The notes under the pieces were generated by a model. That model was not told where the DNA came from. It searched no databases and worked only from the letters and a program-made list of their open reading frames with translations. From assembly GCA_030412805.1 (NCBI GenBank), contig JASJFJ010000001.1, forward strand, positions 4,776,501 to 4,840,500: a stretch of 64,000 nt of DNA. Reading direction: 5' to 3'. Of the stretch, positions 1 through 11,627 are shown piece after piece. The position numbers and the translations under genes are program-made. The DNA comes from Westerdykella aurantiaca (taxonomy: Eukaryota > Ascomycota > Dothideomycetes > Pleosporales > Sporormiaceae). Positions within the stretch are counted from its first letter, which is position 1. Each line of letters starts with the position of its first letter.

Positions 1-126
1 CCATTTCGCCCGCAACCCCAATTTTTCAATCAATTCGTGCATCTTGTATCGAGACCGGTTTTTCATGACATCGTGCCAGTCCCGCGGCTCCGCGAACTGG
101 ACAGGAGGAGGCGTCGTGTTCTCCAT
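1..126 (-). CDS. 5' end of an unrecognised gene, truncated by the window edge
   Basis: An ATG at 126 on the minus strand opens a frame that runs off the left edge, giving 42 residues that begin MENTTPPPVQ. The peptide is hydrophilic, contains a PRDWHDV segment and a lysine-rich helix-like stretch (MHELIEKLG), and has no stop. I do not recognise the family. It is supported only by the open frame, protein-like composition and a start codon close to the edge, so it could also be a chance frame. The rest of the gene would lie to the left of this window. Confidence 0.4.
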   Translation of the reverse strand, partial: MENTTPPPVQFAEPRDWHDVMKNRSRYKMHELIEKLGLRAKW

Positions 127-1265
127 GATGACTTACGATGTAGCTGGTTGTACCGTGTAATAAGAGGTCCGCAACCCCTTGATCATGCGAGGAAATGATG
201 AAATGTGCTAGTCGCAGCGCGATAACCCAAATGGCGCGCCCCCCGGCTGCAAGTATGCGGCGGATTGATTCCCAATAATGGCGTCGAATCCAAATCAACA
301 ATTGCTGTCCCGGCGAATTCCTGTCGGATGGTGGATGGGAATACAGTGCACACAATGGGAGTGGGGTAGAAGGCGGTGGTTTCGGTAAAGACGTGTACGA
401 AATGGACAAGTCGCGAAAAAACCTGGAAGGCAGGATCCCTGCTTTTACTCGCAGGTGTAAATCGGGGTAAAGATGGTAGATAAGCGTAGCCGCCACTGGG
501 CGGCGGGAACTCAGTCAGCGCGCTGTAAGAGCAGAAATTTCATAGCCGCATGGGAAACGGCGGCTTGTGCAGAGTACAGTACCGAGGGGAGGGAGGTGGC
601 GCGACTGGTCGTGTAAAAGGGGGCGAGTGGTTTTCTTGAGTTTGGGATGGCTGGAGCAAATGGGGATGCGAGGAGTTGTGTGTAGAAGAAAAAATCGGGG
701 CCGGGGACCGGGGGCACCACTTGTACCGTTCGGACATTTCGTAACTTACTAAACAAACATAACAAACCCGTGCTAGCATAAGCCACAACATGCCACCCCG
801 TCCAGCCACTCACGTCGCCAATCCGTGTACACGAGTACCTTTGTTACCCCGTAGGATCTTGATGTTCACAGCTCCATGGGAGTCGCCTGGCTTTGCGAAT
901 TCTAGCCAATTCTCTCGCGATCGTAAGGAACAACCTTGCCACCCTCCGTTGATGGATAATAGGGTATGTTCGAAATTTCCTTGCATTGGCCCGTGGGTAA
1001 GGAGAGGCTTGGGCGCCGTGACGTGATCAACCAACACCACATACAGTAATACATAGTATGTATAATCATGGTTTACTGTGTACTCCCGAGGTCACCGTGC
1101 CTACATGAGCCCCGTGCTTACCCAGTATTGGACTGGAACTGATAGTCAGGTCACAGGTTACACAGTTCTGTAATCCAACATTACTGATCTCTCCCCACAC
1201 GAATCAGCTACCTAGGTATTCGACGTCTTCGTCCAGATACGTGGCTCGAGTTCGCCTCAAAATTA
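127..1265. other. Intergenic region, nothing recognised
   Basis: About 1.1 kb between the edge gene and the DUF4291 gene. Several frames of 60-150 codons exist on both strands, but they overlap one another, are low in complexity and match no family I know. It should hold the promoter of the edge gene and the 3' flank of the DUF4291 gene. Confidence 0.5.
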
Positions 1266-1955
1266 TCAGCGGTCCGTTTTGGATTCTCCGTCCATTTTCA
1301 ACCTCCTTCTCACATCATCCTCTACTGGGAAGACATCTTCAATCGGCACCAGCCCTCGATGGACCAGGAACTCTAGTGTGAGCCTCCCATCGCTATCTTC
1401 GTCAAGTGCCGACTTCAACTCCCTGGCTCTCTGGGTTACATCCTCGATCTCCACAACCCCGTCTACTAGCTCTTTCACATGGGCTGCGGGAACCCCAATC
1501 TGAATACTCCGATATGGTAGCTTCTGCAGCCTCACTGTTCTCTCAGGGTCCCATTGCACTCTGACTGTCCCCTCCATTCCTTCCCCTTTGCCCTTTGCTT
1601 CCACCACACTGGAGTGGTGCGAAAGAACCGCTTTTCGTAACAGGCCAAGAAAGGTCGACTGCTTCAATTTCAGAGCGAGAATGTGCGCTTGCCCTTTGTC
1701 TTTGTAAGAGTAACCCGATCGGTACATCATCCACGCCCAAGACGGCTTTATCCAAGTCATCCTGGTTACGCGGAAATCTGTCGATGCATCCAGCTTTTGC
1801 TGCGCGACCGCTGGGATAGCGATGCTCGAGGGATAGGCCTGGTACACGGTTATTGTGTCCGAGTCGAAGTTTGCTCGAATTTCGCGATAGGGAGTGGGCT
1901 GATTAGGCATGGCCATAAGGGAGTGATCATTTGCCACCATGGACGTGGAAGCCAT
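1266..1955 (-). CDS. DUF4291 domain protein
   Basis: A single-exon gene of 229 residues. The frame is open slightly further upstream, but the first ATG is at 1955 (MASTSMVANDH), so that start is chosen. The hallmark blocks of DUF4291 are visible: YREIRANFDSDTITVYQAY near residue 25, then RMTWIKPSWAWMMYRSGYSYK about 45 residues later, followed by the QAHILALKLK and RVQWDPER segments. DUF4291 proteins are widespread in bacteria and fungi and their biochemical role is not established. The length is close to the family's usual 200-230 residues and no break is seen. The neighbours do not suggest a pathway. Confidence 0.88.
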   Translation of the reverse strand: MASTSMVANDHSLMAMPNQPTPYREIRANFDSDTITVYQAYPSSIAIPAVAQQKLDASTDFRVTRMTWIKPSWAWMMYRSGYSYKDKGQAHILALKLKQSTFLGLLRKAVLSHHSSVVEAKGKGEGMEGTVRVQWDPERTVRLQKLPYRSIQIGVPAAHVKELVDGVVEIEDVTQRARELKSALDEDSDGRLTLEFLVHRGLVPIEDVFPVEDDVRRRLKMDGESKTDR

Positions 1956-3451
1956 GGGATCGGAAGTGAAATGGTACAACTAACTCTATATGCGAACGAC
2001 TGAACGATGCTGGCCAATTATGAACTGTGTTATCGCACAGCACGGAGTCGCTCATAAAGTAGTCTGGCAGCGCCCTCAAAACAACAGCTGGCGGCCAGCT
2101 TGGTCGCCCTTCGCCCTTTTGGAGTATGTCCTGTTCGTGGACGTACATTCCCCGGTCAGCTAACTCTTCTCAGATGGGTATATAAAGGGGCTGTGCTAGA
2201 CCCTAGCCAAGCACATTCAAGCTGGGCCCGAGAATCTGCCCTCGGATGGGCATCAAATAGCTGAATGCACCGTGAAGCAGTTTTATCGACAGGTTGGAAG
2301 AAGATACGAATCCCTTTCAGAATGCGCGTTCCGGGATGCAGACAGCTGAAGGAAGCTAGCCTGGAGTCAGGGACCAATTTATGCCCCGACGCCATTCCGA
2401 TGCCCGTGGGGATCGAGCTAGAAGCAGCATCATTGGATCTCTGCATACCTTCCAACAAGATTGCTAATAGGGAAATGTTCCCTTTCAAAACAGCGACGAT
2501 GGAGGATACCGCCCAAAGTGATGAGATGAGATGCCTCATTGCCTCGGGCGCACGTGCTGTCCACGGGTCCGCGCATCCCGACGTCTGCGCTAGCTGTGGG
2601 GAAACTACTGTGACAACACCCTCTTGGGGAAGCTTCTCTGGACCTCATCTCTTGCGCATCGCATCGTCGATATCTTGCGCAATAATGACCAACATCATCA
2701 CACCAGAAGCATGCCTGGAGAACGGCGTTCAGGCCCCTGGCCGTTGCTGCGACACTTCAGGAGAAGGCATCGACGGTTGTGCCGCACGCCTCCACGGCCT
2801 CCTCTCCACCAATCGACCCGAGCAATGCGGCTGAGCCGTCGTATTTTTAGCGCCCGCCCACCACCGTGACATGAAGCCGGATCATGCTAGAGGGCCTTGG
2901 TCTTGCGATCAGGCTTCCTCTCTTTGACATTGTTGTTGTTCATCCTTGAGGTTGGTCCCTATCGTCGCATGTCTAGCTGTTGGCTTTCGATCCATTATAC
3001 TCCTCAGACTGACCATCTGGAGTACAGTTGCACGGTACCTGTCTGAGATAAATTGCATCCAGTAGCTTGGCCCGATCGCTTTCCCGACCTGCAGCTGTTA
3101 GGGCTGAATTTTCTCCAAAACGTTCCCTGTGAGCTTCAACCCCAAGGGATGGTACGGTTTTGAAAGATGTTCCATACTTGAGCGCAAGCCGGACTCAGTC
3201 GACTGCCTCCTTCGTCGATTGCGCCATCCTGTTCAGATCAGCCTCTCTGTAATGCGCAAGGTCATCCCAGGCTGAGCTCCCGACTCCACGCGATTTCCAG
3301 TCCCTCTAGAAACATTTGACTTCCGTTCGACCAAATCTGCGCAGTCGGCTATCTTTGGTACTCAGCCCCTGAAGCTCCCATTCAGTTTGTTCGCTACCGA
3401 AGACACTCAACCACGAGGCTGCGCGACGCGCGATCGACAGAGTGCGCGGCC
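1956..3451. other. Intergenic region with a TATA-like box and one unsupported ORF
   Basis: About 1.5 kb between the DUF4291 gene (leftward) and the DUF3433 gene (rightward), so it should carry both promoters. On the plus strand a TATATAAAG box lies at about 2179, and an ATG-initiated frame of 189 codons runs from 2265 to 2834. A 127-codon frame overlaps it on the other strand. Neither has a recognisable domain, and their composition does not decide between them. I list no gene here. Confidence 0.45.
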
Positions 3452-6168
3452 ATGGACGGAGTCCCGCCTTCTCTCCAGACGGGCTCTCCGACTACTGCTA
3501 GGAAAGCTTCAGCCGATCAGATACCTTCAGCTCTTCGCGTCGGATCCCCGATCGTCGAGCGAGGAACACCCCCACTACAGCAGCGACCAACTCTCAGCCG
3601 ACAGAATACATCAGGCTCTGCAAGATTGGTTTCACAGCTTTTCCCCTCTCGACCGCCATCAATATCCTCTGCCAGCCCGGACTGGCCATCGTCGAGACGA
3701 ACATCGTACCCTTCCCCGCTTGTACCTGCCGCAGACTCCTCCTATCGACCACCACGTCCCCCTGCTCCTCCGGCGTTTCCGGAGGATATTTCTTATGTAT
3801 CGAAACCAGACCCGTTCGCTCAGCTACATACTTCTCCCTTGTCGCGGGATAGCAGCACAAAACGCATTCTCAACCGCTTCACGTCCTTGAGAAGCTCTCG
3901 GTCCAAGGGCAGGGACTACAATAGACTTCATGACGAGGAAACTGGTCATGTTAGGAGGCGACTGGGAGAGGTCGAGGAGGCTGATGAGCCCATAGCATAT
4001 GATCTGAGTGGTTATGATGGATTGCCGATGCGGAAGTTTGAGCCCATGAGAGCAAAGAGCACTGCCGGGTTTGCTCATCACCAGAGGGACCTCAGCGAGG
4101 CTGGATATGCCGCAGAATATGCCGCAGAATATCACAGGTTGGAAAGCCAGCTTGGGGCTGGCATGAGCTCTGTCGTCGAAGTCCCGTTCACACATAATCC
4201 GGAATCTTCCCAGCCAATTGCGAGCCACCGACGTGGTCCATCATCTGGCCCGGCTGTCGACTTTGCGACTGGCGCGGCCGCTCAGCGGAAAGCGGAAAAG
4301 TCTGGCGATATAGTTGCAGTTTCAGGTATTGTAAACTGCCTCGTCTGTCATAACATGGCATCTAACGTAACCCAGAGATACCCGTGGACATATCCGAAAC
4401 ATTCGGAGGCGCTGACCTGGAGACTGGCAGCGCGACTAGCACTCACAAGGATAGCGGCCCCGGGTCCAAGACCAGCTACTACTTTCCGCCCGATCCCGAC
4501 ATGCCGGCGTGGAGACCATTCTCCATGGGCTGGCCTTGGTTATCCATGCTAGTCATCATAGCTCTCATCCTTGCCGGCCTCCAAGAGTATTTATGCCAGC
4601 TTTCCAAGAAGCGATCCGACGAGGATAAGCATGGAGGTCTGATCAAATTCACAAACCCCAGACAGCTGACCGTTGCAGAATATTTCACGTGGAAATATGC
4701 TCCCGTCCTCTTCTTCGTCATATACGGCATCATGTGGCAAGTCACGGATTTTGAAGTCAAACGGCTGGAGCCTTTCTACCAGCTATCAAAGAAAACGGGT
4801 GCGACGGCAGGAGAGTCCCTGAATATGGACTATCTGACTTTTATGTCGTGGCTCGTTCCTCTCAGGGCTCTTCGTCACAAGCAATATGCCGTCATATATG
4901 TGTCGCTGTCAACATTAGTTGCCGGGAGTCTGGTACCAGTGCTGCAATCCGCTTCGGTCTATGTGTATCCCCCGAAGAACGAGCGAAAAGCGGAAGCTTG
5001 GAAGTCGATCCGCATCGACCCTAACTGGTCAAGGCCCGTCACGGGGTGTCTTATCTTCGTTGCGATTTGCGGCTGTGTTCTCATGTACGAAATGCGTCGC
5101 AAAAGCGGCCTTCTGTCCGATCCTAAAGGAATTGCCGGTGTCGCGGCAATGGCTACAAGAAGTCACATCCTGACAGATTTCCAAGGGCTGGACACGGCGC
5201 CGTTGCACGAGATTCATAAGCAACTACGCCACCGACGTTATATCCTGCACAAGAGTTCCCTATGGCAGGGTGAATACATAAACAACAGCAAAGAGAAGAT
5301 CCCCGAACACGGCACTGACCCAAGGCCACTTATGGTTCGCTTGCGGGCCGGAGTACCATACATATGCTTCATCGTATGCTTTACAGTCTCGATCCCAATC
5401 TTCGTCTTCGTCGACGGCGCAAACAAAGTCACCGAAACCCTCCCATGGCTACTGACTGCCCTGGCCATCTTGGTCAAACTTCTCTGGGGGACGATGAACT
5501 GCGACATTCGCATGCTGGAACCGTTCCTGATCCTCTCCCGCCGAAACGCCCCCGCCAAAATCCTCACGCTTGATTATACCGGCACAAATCCCATCTTCCT
5601 CCCCTTCAAAGCCCTTCTGAACAAACACTATCTCGTCGCCCTCGTCGGTTTCGGCTCCATCCTCGCTGAGATTCTAACGGTTTGCGTCTCCTCCTTCTCC
5701 GTCGACGGAAAGCGCTTCATCCCCGGCCATGGCAAAGACGATAAGGAAGACGGCGTGGATGATTCCCGGGCTAATACTGACGAGACTTTCCGCAGCTTTT
5801 GGGTCTCCTTCTCCCTTGTCATGGGGATCCTCTTCGTACTCGTCTGCATCGCATGTCTTGTCTACGCCAAACGAAGCCACAAATTCATGCCCCGACAAAT
5901 CGGCACCATCGCCTCCATTCTCGCATTCATCCACCAGTCCAAGATGCTCGTCAACTTTGTCGACACCGAGAAGTTCGATAGTTGGCAGATGACGAAGCAC
6001 TTGGAGAAGCAGGGGAAAAGGTATGGGCTCGGGTGGTATTCTGGCAGAGATGGGAATACGTATTGCGGGATAGACGAGGAGCCCATTCTAGCCGACTATA
6101 AGTTTGGGAAGGATTTCAGAGATGGGAGGTTGTTGCCGAATCAAGCGAGTTCGTGGCAGTACTTGTAA
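3452..6168 (+). CDS. DUF3433 multi-spanning membrane protein
   Basis: Two exons, 3452-4325 and 4376-6168, joined across a 50 bp intron, encode 888 residues; the junction restores a continuous VSEIPVDISET segment. Roughly the first 325 residues are Ser/Pro-rich and predicted cytosolic. The rest shows two copies of the DUF3433 arrangement. Each has hydrophobic helices around a conserved MEPF/LEPF-type motif: EVKRLEPFYQLSKK and DIRMLEPFLILSRR, each followed by a DYL/DYT segment and a loop ending in HK(Q/H)Y. About eight membrane segments can be seen, the first in WPWLSMLVIIALILAG near residue 345. The family is specific to filamentous fungi and its function is unknown. Family assignment is firm; topology is inferred. 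Confidence 0.88.
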
Positions 6169-6517
6169 GGCGATCTCATTTGATTGGTTTAGCGTGTGAG
6201 GTAGGGCAGTTTCTGGTGTTTCTTGGGATTTTGTGACTGTTTGGGGAGGGATTCATGATGGGATGTTTACGCATTTATGATACCTACAATGTTGGTTTAG
6301 TTATTTATTAGTGGTCAATAATACAACCATAATGTATTCCACATAGTGTGACCAAAATCGTGACCAAGGCCTTCGAAATGAGGATGTTTCCCGGCGCCAC
6401 CGGTATGTATGTATATCTGAGATTCAAAAACGCCCAAAACTCCACCATGCTGGTATCTCGCGTTCTAAGACTCCCAAATCCAACTGATCAACATTCCGAT
6501 TCTCCTCCTCCTTCCCA
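6169..6517. other. Convergent intergenic region
   Basis: About 350 bp between the 3' ends of the DUF3433 gene and arl1. It is AT-richer than the flanking coding sequence and contains several poly(A)-signal-like stretches (for example around 6300-6345). No gene is seen. Confidence 0.6.
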
Positions 6518-7252
6518 TTACGTCTCGCTATTGACCGTCTGCACCAACCAATCCATCCCCTCCGTGATGCCCCTCCCATCAATCGCCGAGCACGCCACAA
6601 TACTCCAGTTCCGATCCTTGAGCTCCCCTAACCGCAGCGCTTCGCTGATCTCCCCCGCGCCCTTTGCACCAGGTTGATCCTGCTTGTTCGCGAAGACGAG
6701 AAGGGCCGCGTCCCGGAGTTCCTCCTCGTTGAGCATGGCCGAGAGTTCTTCGGCCGCGGTGCTGAGGCGCTCGATGTCGGTGCTGTCGATGACGAAGATT
6801 ACAGCGGCGGTGTTGGCGTAGTAGCAGCGCCAGTAAGGCCGGATGGAAGTTTGGCCACCGAGGTCCTTGAAAACAAAAGTCAGGACGGAGATTCGGGGGA
6901 AACATGGAGAAGGGAAGAGTTTAGAAGACGTACCCAGACGTTGAAATTTAGGTTTTTGTAGGTTACGGATTCGACGTTGAAGCCGATTGTGGGAACCGTG
7001 GTGACGACTTCGCCGATCTGCAGAGGATGTCAGTCGGTCGTTCTCGGTCGTGGATCTCTACCAGAGAACTGTATGCATACCTTGAGTCTATATAATAGTG
7101 TTGTCTTGCCCGCATTGTCCTATTGGCCATTGTCAGTTCTGGGCCGCGTGCATAGGGGGTTGACGAGGTAGCCGTACAAGCCCCAGTATCAGTATCCGAA
7201 TTTCCTTCTTCTTCCAGAAAAGGGATGAAAACGTTGAAAGATAGCCACCCAT
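6518..7252 (-). CDS. arl1: ARF-like GTPase Arl1
   Basis: Four exons (7252-7178, 7119-7081, 7017-6934, 6865-6518), all phase 0, encode 181 residues, the normal Arl1 length. Introns are 58, 63 and 68 bp. Gly2 (MGGYLSTF) is the expected myristoylation site. The GTPase motifs are complete: P-loop GLDNAGKTT, switch I PTIGFN, switch II WDLGGQ, NKQD and the CSA loop. The segments RPYWRCYYA and WLVQTVN match Arl1 rather than Arf1 or Arf6. Arl1 acts at the trans-Golgi, where it recruits GRIP-domain golgins and helps endosome-to-Golgi traffic. No unusual residues were seen. It is convergent with the DUF3433 gene. Confidence 0.95.
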
Positions 7253-8574
7253 ATCTGTGATGTGTATGCGCGACCGGGGCTGCGCGGCTTTGTGGGATAT
7301 TCGCCGCTGGTTGCAACTTGGGGCTCTTCCTGGGACAAGGGGTGGAGGTAGGTGTGTCCAGGCACCTAGAAGTGGTGATCGAGATAGGCTTATAGAAAGG
7401 GTCGGAACGTTCGATGCGTAGGGAGAGCGGTGGTGCCGTTTGTCGCGTGCGGTTGCTGCTTTCGTGTCGTGAACTTTAGAGTCCTCGATGCAAACACCGC
7501 AAACACCGAGCGAGGGTTCGGCAGGTAAGTTTTTCCGATCCCGACTTCGTAGGCTTGGAGGCGCTCCCTCTTGGATCAACGACAACATGGTACAACGTCA
7601 ACACTATGGAAAGGGTCTGCAGAGTCTTATTATGGCTTTTAGTATGGCTATTTTGATAGGTTGATGGAAATGAAATCACGATATTCCCTTCAGTTGCTCG
7701 GTTTTCCATCACCGCATTTCACTCCAGCTTCAGTCTTCCCTTAATGTCATTTTCCCTCATAAACAGTTCAAATTTTCTACTATTTCCCCGTCGATTAAGT
7801 TCTCTCCAAAGATTCTATTCTGCTGCGCGTGTTCAAACAGCACAATTATGGGCATGTGCCCCGCCCCGTCATTCCGCGCACTCGCAAGTGAGCTTTGCCG
7901 ATGAAGAAGGTCATCATGCGGATACCGCGATGTCTATTCCTTACCTACAAGTGATTCCTCAAATGTAAGCATGGAGGACCTTGGCTATCAGCTGGCCATC
8001 TGTTTGCTGCGAACTATAAAGCAATCAGATCCTAGTTGAGGTCGACCTCCAGGCATTCTTTTACATATCTATTACAGCCGCATAAGGTACGATAATGGAT
8101 CGCTATGTATCTAATTTATGCTTATATATGTTCGTGTTGAATTTCCACATCCTCTGTCGGTCTCAAATTTATGTGGTGTGGGGTCATGTTTTCCATGTTG
8201 ACGTCGCCTTTCACCAGCTCGATTACGAGGGGCGGTCAACCCCCTCACCCGGGTCACTCCCCTCCAGTCACGAGGGAGCGGAGCCCGCAGCCCACCCTTC
8301 TTTTCACAGGGCGAGGCGGAATAGGCGCCGCTCGGACCAAGTGCGTCGTCGCCTTTCCCGCCCGCCCTCTTCTACTTCTTGAAGTTCCCCCACCTACCTT
8401 CAGTCTTTCCCCCCAAGACAACTCGAGCCCACACCCATTACCGCTCCAGTTTCTACCTTGCACTTTAGACAAATTCCAAGCCTTTTCTGCTCTTTGTCAA
8501 CTTGAGTGCCACCTCTTCCGTCGCTTTCCTCTTCTACTCCCCTATCTCAACCCCCATCCTATCTCCAAATCGGT
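7253..8574. other. Divergent intergenic region
   Basis: About 1.3 kb separating arl1 (leftward) from the next rightward gene; it should hold both promoters. The last 200 bp before 8575 are strongly pyrimidine-rich on the plus strand, as is common in leaders of well-expressed fungal genes. No coding region is supported. Confidence 0.55.
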
Positions 8575-10500
8575 ATGATGTCCAAGTCCCCTACCGCCAA
8601 GTGCACTGCAGGTCCCATGGATTCCACTGTAAGTGACGCCACACAAGCGAAGAGGTTGTCCTCAGCTTACACAGAACAGCATCAGTCCACCCCCTCTTCC
8701 ACGGTTGCTGCTGCATCCGCACCCGCACCTGCTCCCACTGTCCATCCCATCGGCCCATCTGCGAAACCCGCTGGCAACCTTGGGAACGCAGCAATCTCCA
8801 AAAGCATTCCTGTCTCGAATGCGAGTGCGCCTCAGCCGCCTCCCATCATCAAGAAGATGGTTCTTGGCTCCGATGAATTCAAGGCTTGGGTGAGTCCCCA
8901 AAGTCTAGACTATACCAGCAGAGACTGATCTCTCTAGATGCAACGCAAAGCCGCCAAGAGAGCACAGGCTATGACTCAAGCCACCGAGAAGTGCAACATC
9001 ACCGGCAGTACAGAATCTGTTCAAGCTGCGACAAGTCGCTGTTCACCAACCCTTCCCGCGAACAACTCGTCGACCGCGCCTTCAGGTTCAGCGACGTATG
9101 CACGGGCTGTTGGTTACTACGAGCGTAACTACATCCCCTCCGGCTTGGGGCATTGGGAGTCACTGCGCATCTCCGCTTGCTTTGATGGTGTCAAGACCAC
9201 TGCCAAGTTGGCTGATCCTACTGTAAGTTCTTACATCTACATCGCATCTAGCCCTTACTAAAACAAATGACTGCAGCGCATGGGGCCCCCGTTCGAATGG
9301 GTGGGCAAAGGTTCCCGCACCTTTCTCGAATCGTTGGCGACCGGCCGTCGGCCATCCAAGCGTCCATCTGCCGTTGAAGTGCAACAGAATGGCCTTCCAA
9401 CCTGGCGATGGAAAGAATCCAAAGAGGAGAGACTGATGGAAGGGAACACGCAAACTCAGTGTCCCACTGAGGCATCCGGAACTCCAGCGCCCAAGATGAC
9501 TCTGGACGAGATCATCAAGTTACCTCCTCGCCAGCGTCGACCAACGACAGTCATTGCGCCTCGAGAATCTCAGGCTTGCGCTCCACCCAACCCAACGCCT
9601 TCAAAATACCGTCACCACGGATCACAAGCACCTGTCAATATTTACAGGCCTGAGGTAAACAGCTATCGCCGCCCCGCTGGTGACTGCTATCGGCCATCGT
9701 ACGCCCGTTCCACTGCCTCATCCAGGGCTCGAGGGGTTAGTGCATCTAATGAAAATCCGCCTTCTGTCTTTCCTCGAGAAGAGCGTGTGACCCAGAAGGA
9801 TCAAGCTCTACAGCTCCCACGATCCCATGGAATGGGGTCGCCCACCAACACAAAGTGCCCTGACATTTCCAGAGAGCAGCTAGGGAAGGGAGCATCACCA
9901 CCTTTTAGTTCCGGGTCTGCAAGTTCATCTAACGCCTCCACAAAGGCGCAAGTGACGGGAGGAAGTGCTCTTGACAATGAGCTTGCGATGCTTCCGCCGG
10001 CTTTGCAGGCCAAAGTGGCCAATCCATTCTTGGAAACTGCTTCCTCGGGGATTAAGCGCGGGCGGCCGATGGATGAAGTTGAGGGAAACGGCGCGGCATC
10101 TCGGATCATCTCCAATAAATCGGGTCCATCCAAGAAGCGTGCAAAGATTGCTTCGAACAAGGATGATGTCCCTAAGAAGGCTGCTCCCTTGAAGAAGGCT
10201 GCTTCCTCAAAGAAAGCTGCGGCCAAGGAGATGGTCTCCAATGAAACGCCTGTAGTCAAGCGGGCGCGACCGGATGGGGAAGGGAAATTTGAGCGCAAGC
10301 GCCCTCGTGGAGATTGGGATGATTGTGCGGGCGAAGAAGACACGAAGTCTTGCAAGCGGCAGAAGAGGCCGCAGTCCAAGAGCCCTAGAGAGTCAGGTGG
10401 GAAGTCTGATATGGATGACTTCGTCGTGCATGACACCCCCAGAGTTCGGCGAAGGAGAAAGAACAGCGGAGGAGCAGCCAGGAAGTTTGTCAAGGGCTAG
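8575..10500 (+). CDS. Low-complexity basic protein, probably nuclear
   Basis: The model has exons 8575-8889, 8938-9222 and 9277-10500 (607 residues); the introns of 48 and 54 bp have clear GT...AG signals and keep phase 0. The start is the ATG at 8575, which follows a pyrimidine-rich leader. The N-terminal 100 residues are Ser/Ala/Pro-rich and end in a KKMVLGSDEFKAW segment. The C-terminal third is Lys/Arg-rich, with alternating KKAA blocks near residue 500 that resemble histone H1 tails, and several KRxR-type nuclear localisation candidates. I do not recognise a family. The second exon is the weak part: a different frame of the same DNA gives a cysteine-pair, zinc-ribbon-like peptide, so the exon 2 reading may be wrong (see findings). 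Confidence 0.6.
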
Positions 10501-11627
10501 AACCTTCCAAACCTGTGCCTCTCGCGCATTCTTTCTCCGTTCTCCATATTGACGCCGACGGTCAAGCATCACATGGACGCATCTGGACACCCTTGACGAT
10601 CCTTTTTTTCTCGCTTTCTCGCTACTCGTCTCTTCTCGGAAGTCTCGAAGTTCTTGGGCAGATCGAACTTATCACAATGTCCTTTTGCGTTCTTCCACCA
10701 TTGTGATTTGTGCTTGTCGAAGGGCAAACAATTTTATTCCTGGTACTGATTTTGCGTGGATATCTCAGGTTCTGTTTTTTTTTCTCCGGTAAATGTTCTT
10801 CTACTTTCCTATCGATGCTTCTTCCTCGATGGTACTTTAAGGTCACGTTTCAAGCGCGAATCTGCGGTCCTTGTTTCTGCTCTTTGCTTTTGGCAAAGTC
10901 TGATACCTGCATTTTTATAGTGCATTCCTCATCGACTTGTCTACTCTCTTTCTCTAGGCTTATAAGACATTCGGATAGTCACATTTTTCATATCAATGTC
11001 GCTTCCTCCATTTTCTATGTGATGAATCCCATGCAAAAAGGTATTACTGGCTACAAATGCAAGCCCCACCGCCAGCCTGAATATCGGTGCTGATGCTATG
11101 TTAACGTAAATATATGGAAGGTGGGCGAAGAGAGACTTTTCCGATTGGCACAGCTGAAATGTCGCTGGCTGACTTCAGAAGGTGTTCTGAGCGGCGCGTG
11201 CCTTCCGTTTTTGTTTATTTATGCACCTGGTCGACCTCCAGCTTGCGCGCAAAGGAAGTCAACCACTCCACGGTGCAAACGCCCACAATCCGGAGCACAC
11301 AAACAACAACAGTTCAACCACTTCAGCTTCATCGAGCTTTATTGCCGCCAGCGACGAGTCCACTGCGCTTGAAACGGGAGTCAACACACACGCTCAGCTG
11401 AGCCTTTCACCATCACTGGTCTCACTGCCCACGCGCTAGAACCGTCGTTTTCGAGAAAGTTCACCTGAGCGCGCCTGCAGTTTTACGTCTTCACCTCGCT
11501 CCACGCTCCACGACTTTATTCCTCTTTATTCAGCTCTACCCTTTGGCCTCCCCGCCATTTCCCATCTTGTTTCTGCATCTCTTATCTGTGTGGGCTCGCA
11601 AAGCCGCCTTCAAACCGCAACGAGGGT
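10501..11627. other. Intergenic region, nothing recognised
   Basis: About 1.1 kb between two rightward genes. The first half is T-rich and probably 3' untranslated. The second half, from about 11250, is C/T-rich and probably the leader of the next gene. Short frames are present, but none has protein-like features. Confidence 0.55.

Noticed and set aside
26..496. A 156-codon minus-strand frame near the left edge
   Set aside because: Low-complexity composition, no known domain, and overlap in another frame with the better edge peptide starting at 126.
2156..2539. A 127-codon minus-strand frame with a hydrophobic start
   Set aside because: No family match; it overlaps another unsupported frame on the opposite strand.
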